A stretch of DNA of 64,000 bases from BOG-1155 sp050012495 (lineage in GTDB: Bacteria > Desulfobacterota > Syntrophorhabdia > Syntrophorhabdales > WCHB1-27): the NCBI GenBank assembly GCA_050012495.1, contig JBEKHB010000005.1, positions 1-64,000 of the forward strand. Reading direction: 5' to 3'. A program made the position numbers and the translations under genes. Within the stretch, counting starts at the first letter, position 1; the number at the start of each line of letters is the position of its first letter. The notes beneath the pieces were generated by a model that was not told the origin of the DNA, made no database searches, and saw only the letters and a program-made list of their open reading frames with translations. This document shows, piece after piece, positions 33,136 through 42,161 of this stretch.

Positions 33136-34398
33136 ATGGCAGACGAACAGAGCAAAAAAGGGGCGGTCTTAGTGATAGGAGGAGGCATAGCCGGGATCAC
33201 CGCCGCGGTCGAAACCGCGGAGGTCGGCTACCCCGTCTACCTGGTCGAAAAAGAGCCCTCTCTGGGGGGAAGGGTAGCTCGCGTCAATCAGTACTTCCCT
33301 AAACTGTGCCCACCGACCTGCGGGATGGAGATCAATTTCAAGCGCATCAAGGGCAATCCCCTCGTGACGGTTCTCACCATGAGCGAGGTGACGGAAATAT
33401 CGGGGAACGCAGGCGCCTATACGGTGACGGTTACCTCGAGGCCAAGGTACGTGAACGAAAACTGCACTGCCTGCGGCAAGTGCGGGGAAGCGTGCCGGAC
33501 AACCATCCCCAATCCTTTCAATTACGGTATGGACCGCATCAAAGCAGCGTATCTGCCCCACGAGATGGCTTTCCCGATGCGCTACGTCCTTGACCCCGAG
33601 ATCACCGGGACGGATGACGGCGCGCGCTGCCGGGAGGCGTGCGCCTATGGCGCCGTCGACTTGAGTATGGTTCCTCACACCTTCGAGCTCAAGGTTGCCT
33701 CCATCATTGTGGCAACCGGCTGGGAGCCGTATGATGCCGCCAGGATGGACAATCTCGGGTTCGGCAAGGCAACGAACGTCATCACCAACGTAATGATGGA
33801 ACGGCTGGCCGCCGTGAACGGCCCGACCGGGGGGCGCATCGTCCGGCCGTCAGACGGAAAGGAGGTAAGGAGCATCGCCTTCTGCCAATGCGCGGGTCAG
33901 AGAGACGAGAACCACCTGCCTTTCTGCTCCGGGGTGTGCTGTCTCGCAACCCTGAAGCAGGCACACTATGTCCGCGAGCAGTATCCGGATGCCGACGTAT
34001 ACGTCTTTTACATCGATTTGCGCGCCATGGGACGAAACGAGGCGTTTCTCGCCAGGATACAGGCGGACGAGAAGGTACGACTGATCAAGGGCAAGATCGC
34101 AAAAGTGACGGAGGACCCCGGCGCCAAGGACGTAATCGTGGAGGCCGAATCGATTGCGGCGGGAAGCATCGCCCGGATTCAGGTAGATATGGTCGTCCTC
34201 GCCACTGGAATGGTCCCCTCAACCGCCGGCTGTAAGATCCCCATTGCCGCCGCGGCCTACGATGAGGATGGATTCTTCCTCGACGGCCCAGGTATTTGCG
34301 GGGCCGGATGTGTGAAACGTCCGTTGGACGTCGCGTCATCCGTTCAGGATGCGACAGCGGCTGCCCTCAAGGCGATTCAATCAGCGGTGGGGAGGTAA
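33136..34398 (+). CDS. qmoA: Quinone-interacting membrane-bound oxidoreductase subunit QmoA
   Basis: QmoA, 420 residues, an HdrA-like flavoprotein of the complex that feeds menaquinol electrons to APS reductase. The FAD-binding VLVIGGGIAGITAAVETAEVG near residue 12 and LVEKEPSLGGRVARVNQYFPKLCPPTCG are typical, and CTACGKCGEACRT near 111 resembles a 4Fe-4S motif. ATG 33136 has GGAG eight bases upstream; an ATG four codons earlier is possible. Confidence 0.94.
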   Translation: MADEQSKKGAVLVIGGGIAGITAAVETAEVGYPVYLVEKEPSLGGRVARVNQYFPKLCPPTCGMEINFKRIKGNPLVTVLTMSEVTEISGNAGAYTVTVTSRPRYVNENCTACGKCGEACRTTIPNPFNYGMDRIKAAYLPHEMAFPMRYVLDPEITGTDDGARCREACAYGAVDLSMVPHTFELKVASIIVATGWEPYDAARMDNLGFGKATNVITNVMMERLAAVNGPTGGRIVRPSDGKEVRSIAFCQCAGQRDENHLPFCSGVCCLATLKQAHYVREQYPDADVYVFYIDLRAMGRNEAFLARIQADEKVRLIKGKIAKVTEDPGAKDVIVEAESIAAGSIARIQVDMVVLATGMVPSTAGCKIPIAAAAYDEDGFFLDGPGICGAGCVKRPLDVASSVQDATAAALKAIQSAVGR

Positions 34399-34402
34399 TT
34401 CG

Positions 34403-36670
34403 ATGGAAAAGAAGATCGGAGTTTATATATGCGGGGGTTGCGGCATAGGCGAGGCGGTGGATGTTGAAAAACTGGCGGAGATGGCGAGGAGCGAGCTCAA
34501 GGCGCCGGTTTTTGTCCACCCGTTTATGTGCGGAGCCGAAGGGATGGGACAAATCCGGGCCGACATTGCCGCCGGCAAGGTGAACGCGCCGGTGATTGCC
34601 GCGTGTTCTCCTAGAGCCAAAAGCGAGGTGTTCGCTTTCGACTCCCGAACGACGGTCCTCGACCGGGTAAACTTGCGGGAGCAGGTCGCCTGGAGCCACG
34701 AGGCGAGCCTCGCCGAAGGGAAGAGATTCGACGAGGACATCCTGATGCTCGCGGAAGACCAGTTACGGATGGGTGTCGCACGGGCACGGAACATCGACCC
34801 GCCGGAGCCCTATATAGCCGAATGCTCGAAGCGCATCCTTGTTGTCGGGGGCGGCGCGACGGGCATGACCTCCGCTATCGAAGCGGCCAGGGCCGGATAC
34901 GAGGTCGTTCTTGTGGAGCAGTCGCCGGACCTCGGGGGATTCGCTTTGAGGCTCTTCAAAGAATACCCAAAGGTCCCTCCCTACCGTGAGCCGGGTCCGC
35001 CGGACTACGGGTCGCTGATAGACTCCCTTGGGAAAGAGCCGCGAGTCAAGGTCCTTACCTCCGCTGCCGTTGAAAAGATAGAGGGCGCGCCGGGGATGTT
35101 TGAGGCATCGATCCGGCAGAATGGAAACGTACTGAGCGAGCGCGTCGGCGCCATCGTGCTCGCCACGGGTTTTGTGCCGTACGACGCGGCCAACCTCGGC
35201 CATTTGGGCTTCGGTGCGAGCCCTAACGTGGTGACGACGGTGACCGTGGAAGAAATGGCGGGCGGGGGGAAGCTGGTCCGCCCTTCGGACGGGAAAGCCG
35301 CGCGTAGTGTGGCCTTTATCCTCTGTGCAGGCTCGCGAGATGCCGACCACCTGCCGTATTGCTCCAGCACGTGCTGCCTGACGTCTCTAAAACAGGCCCT
35401 CTATGTCAGGGAGCGCGATCCGGAGGCGCGGGTCTTCGTCTTTTACAAGGACATCCGCACACCAGGGCAGTACGAGAACTTCTACCGCCGTGTTCAGGAG
35501 GATGAAGGCATTTTCCTCACCAAGGGGCAGGTGACCGCCGTCACCCCGCAACCTGACGGGGCCGTTCTGGTGGAGGTAGATGACACGTTTCTCGGTGAGC
35601 GGATCACGGTTGCCGCCGATGTGGTCGTCCTTGCGATCGGTATGGTCCCGAGGACCGCCCTTGGAGAGGAAGAGGTGCTTATAGCCTGCGAGGAAGACGG
35701 TAAGCAAAAGGGGGATAAACCGCAGGACATGGCGTCCCGGCTGCTTACTCCCACCAAAATAATCAAGTCCGATACACTCAACCTTGCCTACCGGCAGGGT
35801 CCCGAGCTTCCCGATCTGAAGTATGGCTTCCCCGATTCCCATTTCATCTGTTTTCCTTACGAGACCCGCCGGACAGGCATCTATGCGGCAGGGTCCGTAC
35901 GCCAGCCCATGGACATGGCCTTCAGCAAGGAGGATGGGAGGGGCGCCGCCCTGAAAGCGATCCAGTGTGTGGAGCTTACCTCGGCAGGCAAATCCCTTCA
36001 CCCGAGGGTGGGGGACATGACCTATCCGGAGCTCTTTATGCAGCGCTGCACCCAGTGCAAACGGTGCACCGAGGAGTGTCCCTTCGGCGCGTATAATGAA
36101 GATGAGAAGGGCAATCCTGTGCCCAACCCGACGAGATGCCGCCGCTGTGCGATTTGCATGGGCTCCTGTCCGGAGAGGATCATCTCCTTTAAAGACTATT
36201 CGGTGCCCATGATCGGGGCAATGATCAAGGCTATCGAGGTCCCCGAGGAAGATGAGGAGAAGCCTCGCATTCTGATCCTCGCATGCGAAAATGATGCGTA
36301 CCCGGCCCTCGACATGATCGGAACCCGCCGTGGTCGTTACAACCCTTACGGCCGCGTCATTCCTCTGCGCTGTCTTGGATCGCTCAACCTGGTCTGGATC
36401 GCCGATGCTCTTTCCAAGGGCATCGACGGAATCCTCCTCCTGGGCTGCGCCCACGGGGAGGATTATCAGTGCCATATGGTAAAGGGCAGCGAACTGGCCA
36501 ATTATCGTCTCTCGAAAATCCAGGAGACCCTCACCAGGCTGGCTCTTGAATCGAAGCGGCTCCGCATCGAGGAGATCGAGATATCCGACTACGACCGCCT
36601 CCCGGGGATCATCGACGAGTTCCTCGAGACGATCAACGAGGTGGGGCCAAACCCCTACAAAGGGTTTTAG
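34403..36670 (+). CDS. qmoB: Quinone-interacting membrane-bound oxidoreductase subunit QmoB
   Basis: QmoB, 755 residues, an HdrA-MvhD fusion. Domains in order: N-terminal cysteine-bearing segment (IGVYICGGCGIGE), FAD domain (ILVVGGGATGMTSAIEAARAG near 146), two 4Fe-4S motifs (CTQCKRCTEECPFG and CRRCAICMGSCPE near 548 and 578) and a C-terminal MvhD-like domain (LLLGCAHGEDYQCH near 680). It starts four bases after qmoA and is expected to carry electrons between QmoC and AprBA. Confidence 0.94.
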   Translation: MEKKIGVYICGGCGIGEAVDVEKLAEMARSELKAPVFVHPFMCGAEGMGQIRADIAAGKVNAPVIAACSPRAKSEVFAFDSRTTVLDRVNLREQVAWSHEASLAEGKRFDEDILMLAEDQLRMGVARARNIDPPEPYIAECSKRILVVGGGATGMTSAIEAARAGYEVVLVEQSPDLGGFALRLFKEYPKVPPYREPGPPDYGSLIDSLGKEPRVKVLTSAAVEKIEGAPGMFEASIRQNGNVLSERVGAIVLATGFVPYDAANLGHLGFGASPNVVTTVTVEEMAGGGKLVRPSDGKAARSVAFILCAGSRDADHLPYCSSTCCLTSLKQALYVRERDPEARVFVFYKDIRTPGQYENFYRRVQEDEGIFLTKGQVTAVTPQPDGAVLVEVDDTFLGERITVAADVVVLAIGMVPRTALGEEEVLIACEEDGKQKGDKPQDMASRLLTPTKIIKSDTLNLAYRQGPELPDLKYGFPDSHFICFPYETRRTGIYAAGSVRQPMDMAFSKEDGRGAALKAIQCVELTSAGKSLHPRVGDMTYPELFMQRCTQCKRCTEECPFGAYNEDEKGNPVPNPTRCRRCAICMGSCPERIISFKDYSVPMIGAMIKAIEVPEEDEEKPRILILACENDAYPALDMIGTRRGRYNPYGRVIPLRCLGSLNLVWIADALSKGIDGILLLGCAHGEDYQCHMVKGSELANYRLSKIQETLTRLALESKRLRIEEIEISDYDRLPGIIDEFLETINEVGPNPYKGF

Positions 36671-36682
36671 GGGGTGATGAAG

Positions 36683-37876
36683 ATGGCCGGAAGCGACCTC
36701 ATAGAACCTGATCTGGAGTTTATCAAAGAGATAAAGGCCCGCGGCGGGGATAGCGTCAAGAAGTGCTTCCAGTGCGCCACGTGCTCCACAGTGTGTGGTT
36801 TGTCCCCCAACGATCGGCCCTTCCCGAGAAAAGAGATGGCCTGGGCTCAATGGGGACTCCGGGGCCGGCTCGTGAATGACCCGGACGTATGGCTCTGCCA
36901 TCAGTGCAATGACTGCTCGCACTACTGCCCGCGAGGGGCGAGACCTGGGGACGTCCTTGCGGCCATGCGCCGCCTGACCATTCGGGAGAACGCGTTTCCC
37001 CGGTTTGTCGCTGCCATGGTGAGCGATCCCAGGTTCCTTCCCCTTGTCTTTGCCATCCCTGCAATGCTGCTTCTCCTCCTCATGGCCGTCGCCGGGACCC
37101 TCCACATCCCTGACGGAGAGATCACCTATCGCCACTTTATTCCCCAGTGGCCTGTTGTCGATGTGCTCTTTCCCCTTACGGCGATATGGGCAATGGTGTG
37201 CGCCGCCATAGGGGTGCGGCGTCTCTGGACAGGTTTTCGCGACGGTCCCTACGGACAGTCCTCCCGGCCCGGATCGAAGTTGAGGCATATCGGCCCTGTG
37301 ATACTGAATGTGCTGAAGCACAAGGACTTTCGAGAGTGCGTGGTGAACCGGGGCCGGTACCTTGCGCACCTCAATATCTTGTGGGGGTTTATCCTACTTG
37401 CCGTCACCACAGCGTGCGTGGCTGCCGGTGTGTATCTCTTCCACGAAGAGACACCTTATTCCCTGGTCAACCCCATCAAGTGGATAGGGAACGTTGGCGC
37501 CGTGATCCTGATCCTTGGGTCTTCCCTGGCCCTGGTGAATCGTCTTTCTCAGGGGGAGGATGCGGGGAAGGGCACATATTTCGATTGGCTTTTTTTGTTG
37601 GTAGTCCTGGGGACGGGTGTTACCGGCCTCCTGAGCGAGATTCTCCGCTTGACCGATCTCCCCGGCGTGGCTTATCCCACCTATTTCATTCACCTGGTCT
37701 GTGTCTGGTTTCTTTTCGCCTATTTCCCTTTCTCCAAGTTTGCCCATGCCCTTTACCGGACCACAGCGCTCGTCTACGCCCGGCATATCGGGCGGGAGCT
37801 TAAGAAGGGGTCTACTATCTCGATTCCTGTCGCAGCCGTCAGGCCGCCGGACGCGAGGGTCGAGGCAAGCGGATAA
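36683..37876 (+). CDS. qmoC: Quinone-interacting membrane-bound oxidoreductase subunit QmoC
   Basis: QmoC, 397 residues, the membrane subunit that oxidises menaquinol. The N-terminal HdrC-like domain carries CFQCATCSTVCGL near 27 and CHQCNDCSHYCPRGARPGD near 70 for two 4Fe-4S clusters. The C-terminal half is a b-type cytochrome of the NarI kind with about six membrane segments. ATG 36683 is best spaced from AGGGGGTG; GTG 36674 and ATG 36677 are also in frame. Confidence 0.94.
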   Translation: MAGSDLIEPDLEFIKEIKARGGDSVKKCFQCATCSTVCGLSPNDRPFPRKEMAWAQWGLRGRLVNDPDVWLCHQCNDCSHYCPRGARPGDVLAAMRRLTIRENAFPRFVAAMVSDPRFLPLVFAIPAMLLLLLMAVAGTLHIPDGEITYRHFIPQWPVVDVLFPLTAIWAMVCAAIGVRRLWTGFRDGPYGQSSRPGSKLRHIGPVILNVLKHKDFRECVVNRGRYLAHLNILWGFILLAVTTACVAAGVYLFHEETPYSLVNPIKWIGNVGAVILILGSSLALVNRLSQGEDAGKGTYFDWLFLLVVLGTGVTGLLSEILRLTDLPGVAYPTYFIHLVCVWFLFAYFPFSKFAHALYRTTALVYARHIGRELKKGSTISIPVAAVRPPDARVEASG

Positions 37877-37918
37877 TGCACGAAATGGCGCCCTTTCTCA
37901 ACGTTGAAGGAGGTTCTG

Positions 37919-38701
37919 ATGGATTCTGAAAAAGATCGGGAGCATCGGCTGCGCGGCGAAGACAGGATCAGGTTTCATTGCCACCCTGGCTTAGCCTGTT
38001 ACACTACGTGCTGCCGGGATGTGAATATCTTCCTCTCTCCTTACGACATACTCCGGATGAAGAAGCGGCTGGAGATGACGTCGGGGGCGTTCCTCGAACG
38101 ATACACGGTCACGCTGATCCCGGAAGCGTCCGGATTCCCGGTTATACTGCTCAAGATGGAGGAGGAGCATAACAAAACGTGCCCTTTTGTAACCCCGCAA
38201 GGGTGTTCCATCTACGAAGACCGGCCGTGGGCCTGCCGCATGTTTCCCCTTGATCAGGGCAACAGCGCGGATGCGTTCCGGTTCATTGCCGACCCGTTGT
38301 CTTGCCTTGGCATGGGCGAAGAGAGGGACACAACAGTACGAGAGTATCTGGGTGGGCAGGGTCTTTCACTCTATGCGGAAAGTGAGACGCTTCTGGGCAG
38401 AATAGCCTCTCATCCCAGGTTCTCGAAAGAGCATATTCAGAACCCTAAAGTCCGGGAGATGTGTCGCATGGCCCTCTACGACCTCGACCGATTTCGCAGG
38501 TTTGTCCTGGAGAGCCGTTTTCTCGAGATTTTCGAGGTGGAAAAGGAGGTTGCCGAGAAAATCAAGACGGAAGATCTCGAATTGATGAGGCTGGCCCATC
38601 GCTGGCTTGAGTTCGGTCTCGTTGCCGGGGAGACCCTCAAGATGCGGGAAGACGTACTCAAGGGCGAGAAGGTGAAGGGCAGGGAGGCTTCGAGAAGCTG
38701 A
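37919..38701 (+). CDS. YkgJ family cysteine-cluster protein, copy 1
   Basis: A 260-residue soluble protein. The cysteine cluster begins FHCHPGLACYTTCCRDVNIFLS near residue 19 and continues with CPFV, CSIYEDRPWACRMFP near 93-112, the pattern of the YkgJ/zinc- or iron-binding family. It follows qmoC by 42 bp with GAAGGAGG ahead of ATG 37919. Function is unknown; its position suggests a role in maturing or protecting the Fe-S complexes. Confidence 0.82.
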   Translation: MDSEKDREHRLRGEDRIRFHCHPGLACYTTCCRDVNIFLSPYDILRMKKRLEMTSGAFLERYTVTLIPEASGFPVILLKMEEEHNKTCPFVTPQGCSIYEDRPWACRMFPLDQGNSADAFRFIADPLSCLGMGEERDTTVREYLGGQGLSLYAESETLLGRIASHPRFSKEHIQNPKVREMCRMALYDLDRFRRFVLESRFLEIFEVEKEVAEKIKTEDLELMRLAHRWLEFGLVAGETLKMREDVLKGEKVKGREASRS

Positions 38702-39480
38702 TGCGGGCAACAACACCATTCCAGGACGGCGGTCAGGGGTGTATGAGGCCTGTGGGTGAAGGCAGGGTCCGATTCTCCTGTCATCCACAAATTGCCTGTT
38801 TCACGGCCTGCTGCGCCGACCTTCATTTGGTCCTTACCCCCTACGATGTGCTGCGCATGAAGAAGCGGCTCCACGTGACTGCCGGGGAATTCATAGAACG
38901 GTACACGCTGCCCCACGAAGAAGAGAATCACGTCCTGCCTTTAATCCGTCTCAAGATGCGAGAGGATGGAGGACACCGCTGTGCTTTCGTGGGACCGAAG
39001 GGGTGCGCCATCTACGAGGACCGTCCTGGGGCCTGCAGGCTTTATCCCTTCGGAAGGGGTGCGAGCGTGGGGCTGTCGGGGAAGGAGGAAGAATTCTATT
39101 TCATCGTGAGTGAGTCTCACTGCCTCGGTTTTCAGGAGGAGAGGGAATGGACCGTGGAGGAATGGATCGAAGACCAGGGAGTCCGGCTCTACAACGAAAT
39201 GAATCGGCCCTGGATTGAGGTCGTCGCCAACAAAAATGCGCGAATCAGCGGGCTCACCGATCAAAAACTTGCCATGTTCCATATGGCGAGCTACAATTTG
39301 GACCGTTTCCGCGAATTTGTCTTCCGGACAAAATTCCTCAAGGTCTTCGCGCTCACTCCGGAAGAAGGCGAAAAGGCGGCTGCGGATGAAGTGGAACTGA
39401 TGAAACTGGCCATGCGATGGCTGGGGTTCGCGCTTTGTGGGTTGGATACGCTGGTCCCTGTTTGCCCTTCCGGAGGTTAG
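38701..39480 (+). CDS. YkgJ family cysteine-cluster protein, copy 2
   Basis: A 259-residue paralogue of the preceding protein, with the same order of motifs: FSCHPQIACFTACCADLHLVLTPYDVLRMKKRL, CAFVGPKGCAIYEDRPGACRLYP and the C-terminal MASYNLDRFREFVFRTKF. It overlaps copy 1 by one base (TGATG). The pair arose by tandem duplication but has diverged well, so both copies are likely functional and perhaps form a heterodimer. Confidence 0.82.
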   Translation: MRATTPFQDGGQGCMRPVGEGRVRFSCHPQIACFTACCADLHLVLTPYDVLRMKKRLHVTAGEFIERYTLPHEEENHVLPLIRLKMREDGGHRCAFVGPKGCAIYEDRPGACRLYPFGRGASVGLSGKEEEFYFIVSESHCLGFQEEREWTVEEWIEDQGVRLYNEMNRPWIEVVANKNARISGLTDQKLAMFHMASYNLDRFREFVFRTKFLKVFALTPEEGEKAAADEVELMKLAMRWLGFALCGLDTLVPVCPSGG

Positions 39481-39557
39481 CGGTGGTCTTTTAGGAACAA
39501 TCCCCGGGGGAGACAGGGGAGAAGAGTGATGGGTATCGCACAGAAAGGAGAGTGCTA

Positions 39558-39875
39558 ATGGATCCGCGGAATCCGTACATTGAGGAATTTCTCAGAGCGT
39601 TGATCAAAAGAAAAGGAGAGAAGCTGGAGCCTGATGTGCTTGAGAGACTGGTCGAGTCGCTCAACCGTCTTCTGGAGAATATGGTTGGCAGAAACATGAT
39701 AGCTGCCCTGCCGGAAGACGTGCGGCGCGCCTTTGTTTCTCAGTACGATAAAGGAAGCCGGGATGTCGATCCGGCTCAACTCTCACCTGTTTTCGACAAG
39801 TATATCGATGACCCGGCCAAGATCATGGCGGACACGTTGAGAGAATTTGCCGGTCTCTATTGTAAGAACAGGTAA
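39558..39875 (+). CDS. Small helical protein of unknown function downstream of qmo/ykgJ
   Basis: A 105-residue protein predicted to be almost all helix, with no cysteines in its first 100 residues and no membrane segment. ATG 39558 follows AAAGGAGAG. It stands in the qmo direction, 77 bp after the second ykgJ, and is convergent with lysR. I do not recognise the family. Leucine/glutamate-rich residues 14-45 could mediate dimerisation. Confidence 0.65.
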   Translation: MDPRNPYIEEFLRALIKRKGEKLEPDVLERLVESLNRLLENMVGRNMIAALPEDVRRAFVSQYDKGSRDVDPAQLSPVFDKYIDDPAKIMADTLREFAGLYCKNR

Positions 39876-39915
39876 AGCGCTTGTCGGGCTTTGAGTGGAG
39901 GCTGCCCGGAGTGCT

Positions 39916-40803
39916 TCATTTCGCGTTGAGGCTGAGCGCCATATGAACAAAAGCCTTCAGGGCGCGGGAGGTGAATTTATCCTTGTGATAGATGAGATAG
40001 AAGGTTTCGGTCATCTCCACTTCCGTAAAACGTTTTGCCCTAAAGGCGCCGGCCTCAACGTCTCTTTTTACCGCATGTTCCGATAGAATGCCGATTCCTG
40101 CCCCGCTCTCTACCATCCCCTTTATCGCCGCAGTGCTGGCGGACTCCATGACGATCAAAGGGGGAATCCCTTTTTTTTTGAATACTTCATCCACCATTCC
40201 CCTGTAAGAAGATCCGGGTTCCCGCAAAATCAGCGGCTCACCGTTCAGCTCATTGAGCGTGACGGACTCTCTTTCCGCGAGCTTGTGCTGGTTGGGAATG
40301 ACGGCCACCAGGATATCGCTGACGAATTCCTGCACTACGAGCTTGTTGTTATGAGGATGATAGGCGACAAAGGCGACGTCGTTTTTGTGAAGCAGGGTAT
40401 CTTCAATGATCTGGCTCGTATTGCCGGTGCTGACCTGAAGGAAGATCTTCGGATACTTCTCATGGAAGGCTTTGAGCAGGGCGGGCAAATAGTCGTCGGC
40501 AAAGGAAAAGGAGGTGCCTATGCGCACGTTCCCCCGGGATAGTCCTTTCAGGTCGGCAACCACTTGTTCAGCATGACGGTCAAGGTCAAGCATTTGATTG
40601 GCAATCTCGAAGAGCACTTTTCCCTCCTCGCTCAGGAAGACCTTCTTGCCGGCCCTTTCGAAGAACTTCAGTTGATAGTACTCTTCCAGGTTCTTGATCT
40701 GTAAGGTGATCGCCGGCTGAGTCACGTGGATTTTCTCCGCTGCCGCACTAAAACTCTGACTCTCGGCAACCGCACAAAAAACCCGGAGCTGGTGCAAATT
40801 CAT
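39916..40803 (-). CDS. LysR-type transcriptional regulator, probable sulfate-island regulator
   Basis: A 295-residue LysR protein. The N-terminal winged helix-turn-helix is MNLHQLRVFCAVAESQSFSA followed by AAEKIHVTQPAITLQIKNLE; the C-terminal co-inducer domain spans about 92-292 (GNVRIGTSFSFADDYLPALL, then a hinge near 165). It resembles CysB/CbbR-like regulators. It is divergent from dsrA, with the conserved promoter module between them. LysR proteins commonly bind T-N11-A sites next to their own gene, so it is the leading candidate to bind all four modules. The co-inducer is unknown. Confidence 0.92.
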   Translation of the reverse strand: MNLHQLRVFCAVAESQSFSAAAEKIHVTQPAITLQIKNLEEYYQLKFFERAGKKVFLSEEGKVLFEIANQMLDLDRHAEQVVADLKGLSRGNVRIGTSFSFADDYLPALLKAFHEKYPKIFLQVSTGNTSQIIEDTLLHKNDVAFVAYHPHNNKLVVQEFVSDILVAVIPNQHKLAERESVTLNELNGEPLILREPGSSYRGMVDEVFKKKGIPPLIVMESASTAAIKGMVESGAGIGILSEHAVKRDVEAGAFRAKRFTEVEMTETFYLIYHKDKFTSRALKAFVHMALSLNAK

Positions 40804-40830
40804 GTAACGTCCCCCTTTGTTTTAGCGTCA

Positions 40831-40888
40831 CTTATAGATACCATAAAAATTAATGATTTGACTTATAGTAGCCATCCGTTCATATAAT
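40831..40888 (+). promoter_or_regulatory. Island promoter module, copy 4 (dsrA, divergent from lysR)
   Basis: TTAT (40832-40835), N7, ATAA (40843-40846), 11 bases (AAATTAATGAT), TTGACT (40858-40863), 19 bases, TATAAT (40883-40888). This copy has the best -10 box. It lies in the 168-bp lysR-dsrA intergenic region, the classic location of a LysR operator controlling both genes. Confidence 0.8.
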
Positions 40889-40971
40889 GTCAATAATAAT
40901 TATGCGAAGTGGCGGAAGTTGTAAGAGGCGACGACCGTTATGGTCGTGACAATCCCGCGAAGGAGGCATAA

Positions 40972-42135
40972 ATGAGTGATGAGACTCCCCTTTTGGACGA
41001 ACTTGAGAAAGGACCTTGGCCGAGCTATGTGAAGGAGATTAAACGGGCGGCGAAGAAGAACGCAGCCGCCAAAGACCTCCTCAGGATCCAGGAGCAGTCG
41101 TACGAAGACAGGGTGACCCACTGGAAACACGGCGGCATAGTAGGCGTCACGGGTTACGGGTCCGGGGTTATCGGCAGATACTGCGATAATCCGGAGAAGT
41201 TCCCGAACGTTACCGCGTTTCACACCGTGCGCGTCAACCAGCCGGCGGGCTGGTTCTACACCTCGGAGGCGCTCAGGAAAGTCTGCGACATCTGGGAGCG
41301 GTATGGAAGCGGTATGACGAACTTTCATGGCGCTACCGGCGATATTATCCTGTTGGGAACGACAACGGAAAACCTGCAGCCATGTTTCGATGCGCTTACC
41401 GAGGCGGGTTTCGACCTGGGGGGTTCCGGCTCGGCGTTGCGGACGCCGGCGGCCTGCGTGGGCCAAGCGCGGTGCGAGTATGCAAATATCGATACCATGG
41501 CGCTGATACACGACCTTACCATGACGTATCAGGATGAGATGCACCGGCCGAGGTGGCCGTACAAGTTCAAGATCAAGGCGTCCGGATGCCCGAATGATTG
41601 TGTGGCCGCCATAGCGAGGGCGGACTTCACGATCATAGGCACCTGGCGCGACAGCTTGAGGATTGACCAGAACGCCGTGAGGGAGTATGTGAATGAAGGG
41701 TTTGATATCAGGTCTCTCGTGGTGAACAAGTGCCCGAGCGAGGCCCTTGAGTGGGATGAGAAAGGGAGTAACCTGGTCCTTATAGCGGAGGATTGTGTGC
41801 GCTGCATGCACTGCATCAACATGATGCCGAAGGCGCTGAGACCCGGCCTCCAGAAAGGGGCGACAATTCTGGTCGGCGGCAAGGCGCCGATCCTCAAAGG
41901 CGCCAACCTGTCCTGGGTGCTCATACCCTTCATCGAAATCGCGCCTCCCTACACGGAGATAAAGGAATTGCTTGCAAAGATTTGGGACTGGTGGGACGAA
42001 CACGGAAAGACGAGGGAAAGGCTCGCGGAGCTGATCGAAAGAATCGGTCTCAAGGAGTTCCTGAAGGCGGTTGATCTGAAGCCCCTGCCGCAGATGGTAA
42101 TGAAGCCGAGGGCCAATCCTTACGTGTTCTTTTGA
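40972..42135 (+). CDS. dsrA: Dissimilatory sulfite reductase alpha subunit
   Basis: DsrA, 387 residues, part of the siroheme enzyme that reduces sulfite while loading DsrC with sulfur. It starts with the recognisable LDELEKGPWPSYVKEIKRAA. The coupled siroheme/4Fe-4S ligands are in CVGQARCEY near 163 and GCPNDC near 204; the ferredoxin domain has CVRCMHCINMMPKALRP near 278. It is shorter than many DsrA proteins (about 400-440), with the difference spread over loops. AAGGAGG precedes ATG 40972. Confidence 0.96.
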   Translation: MSDETPLLDELEKGPWPSYVKEIKRAAKKNAAAKDLLRIQEQSYEDRVTHWKHGGIVGVTGYGSGVIGRYCDNPEKFPNVTAFHTVRVNQPAGWFYTSEALRKVCDIWERYGSGMTNFHGATGDIILLGTTTENLQPCFDALTEAGFDLGGSGSALRTPAACVGQARCEYANIDTMALIHDLTMTYQDEMHRPRWPYKFKIKASGCPNDCVAAIARADFTIIGTWRDSLRIDQNAVREYVNEGFDIRSLVVNKCPSEALEWDEKGSNLVLIAEDCVRCMHCINMMPKALRPGLQKGATILVGGKAPILKGANLSWVLIPFIEIAPPYTEIKELLAKIWDWWDEHGKTRERLAELIERIGLKEFLKAVDLKPLPQMVMKPRANPYVFF

Positions 42136-42161
42136 TAGAGTGACGACAAGGAGGTAACGAT

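Noticed and set aside
35387..37369. 660-codon open frame on the minus strand across qmoB and qmoC
   Set aside because: It mirrors two well-supported genes in GC-rich DNA, has no ribosome-binding site and its translation resembles no protein.
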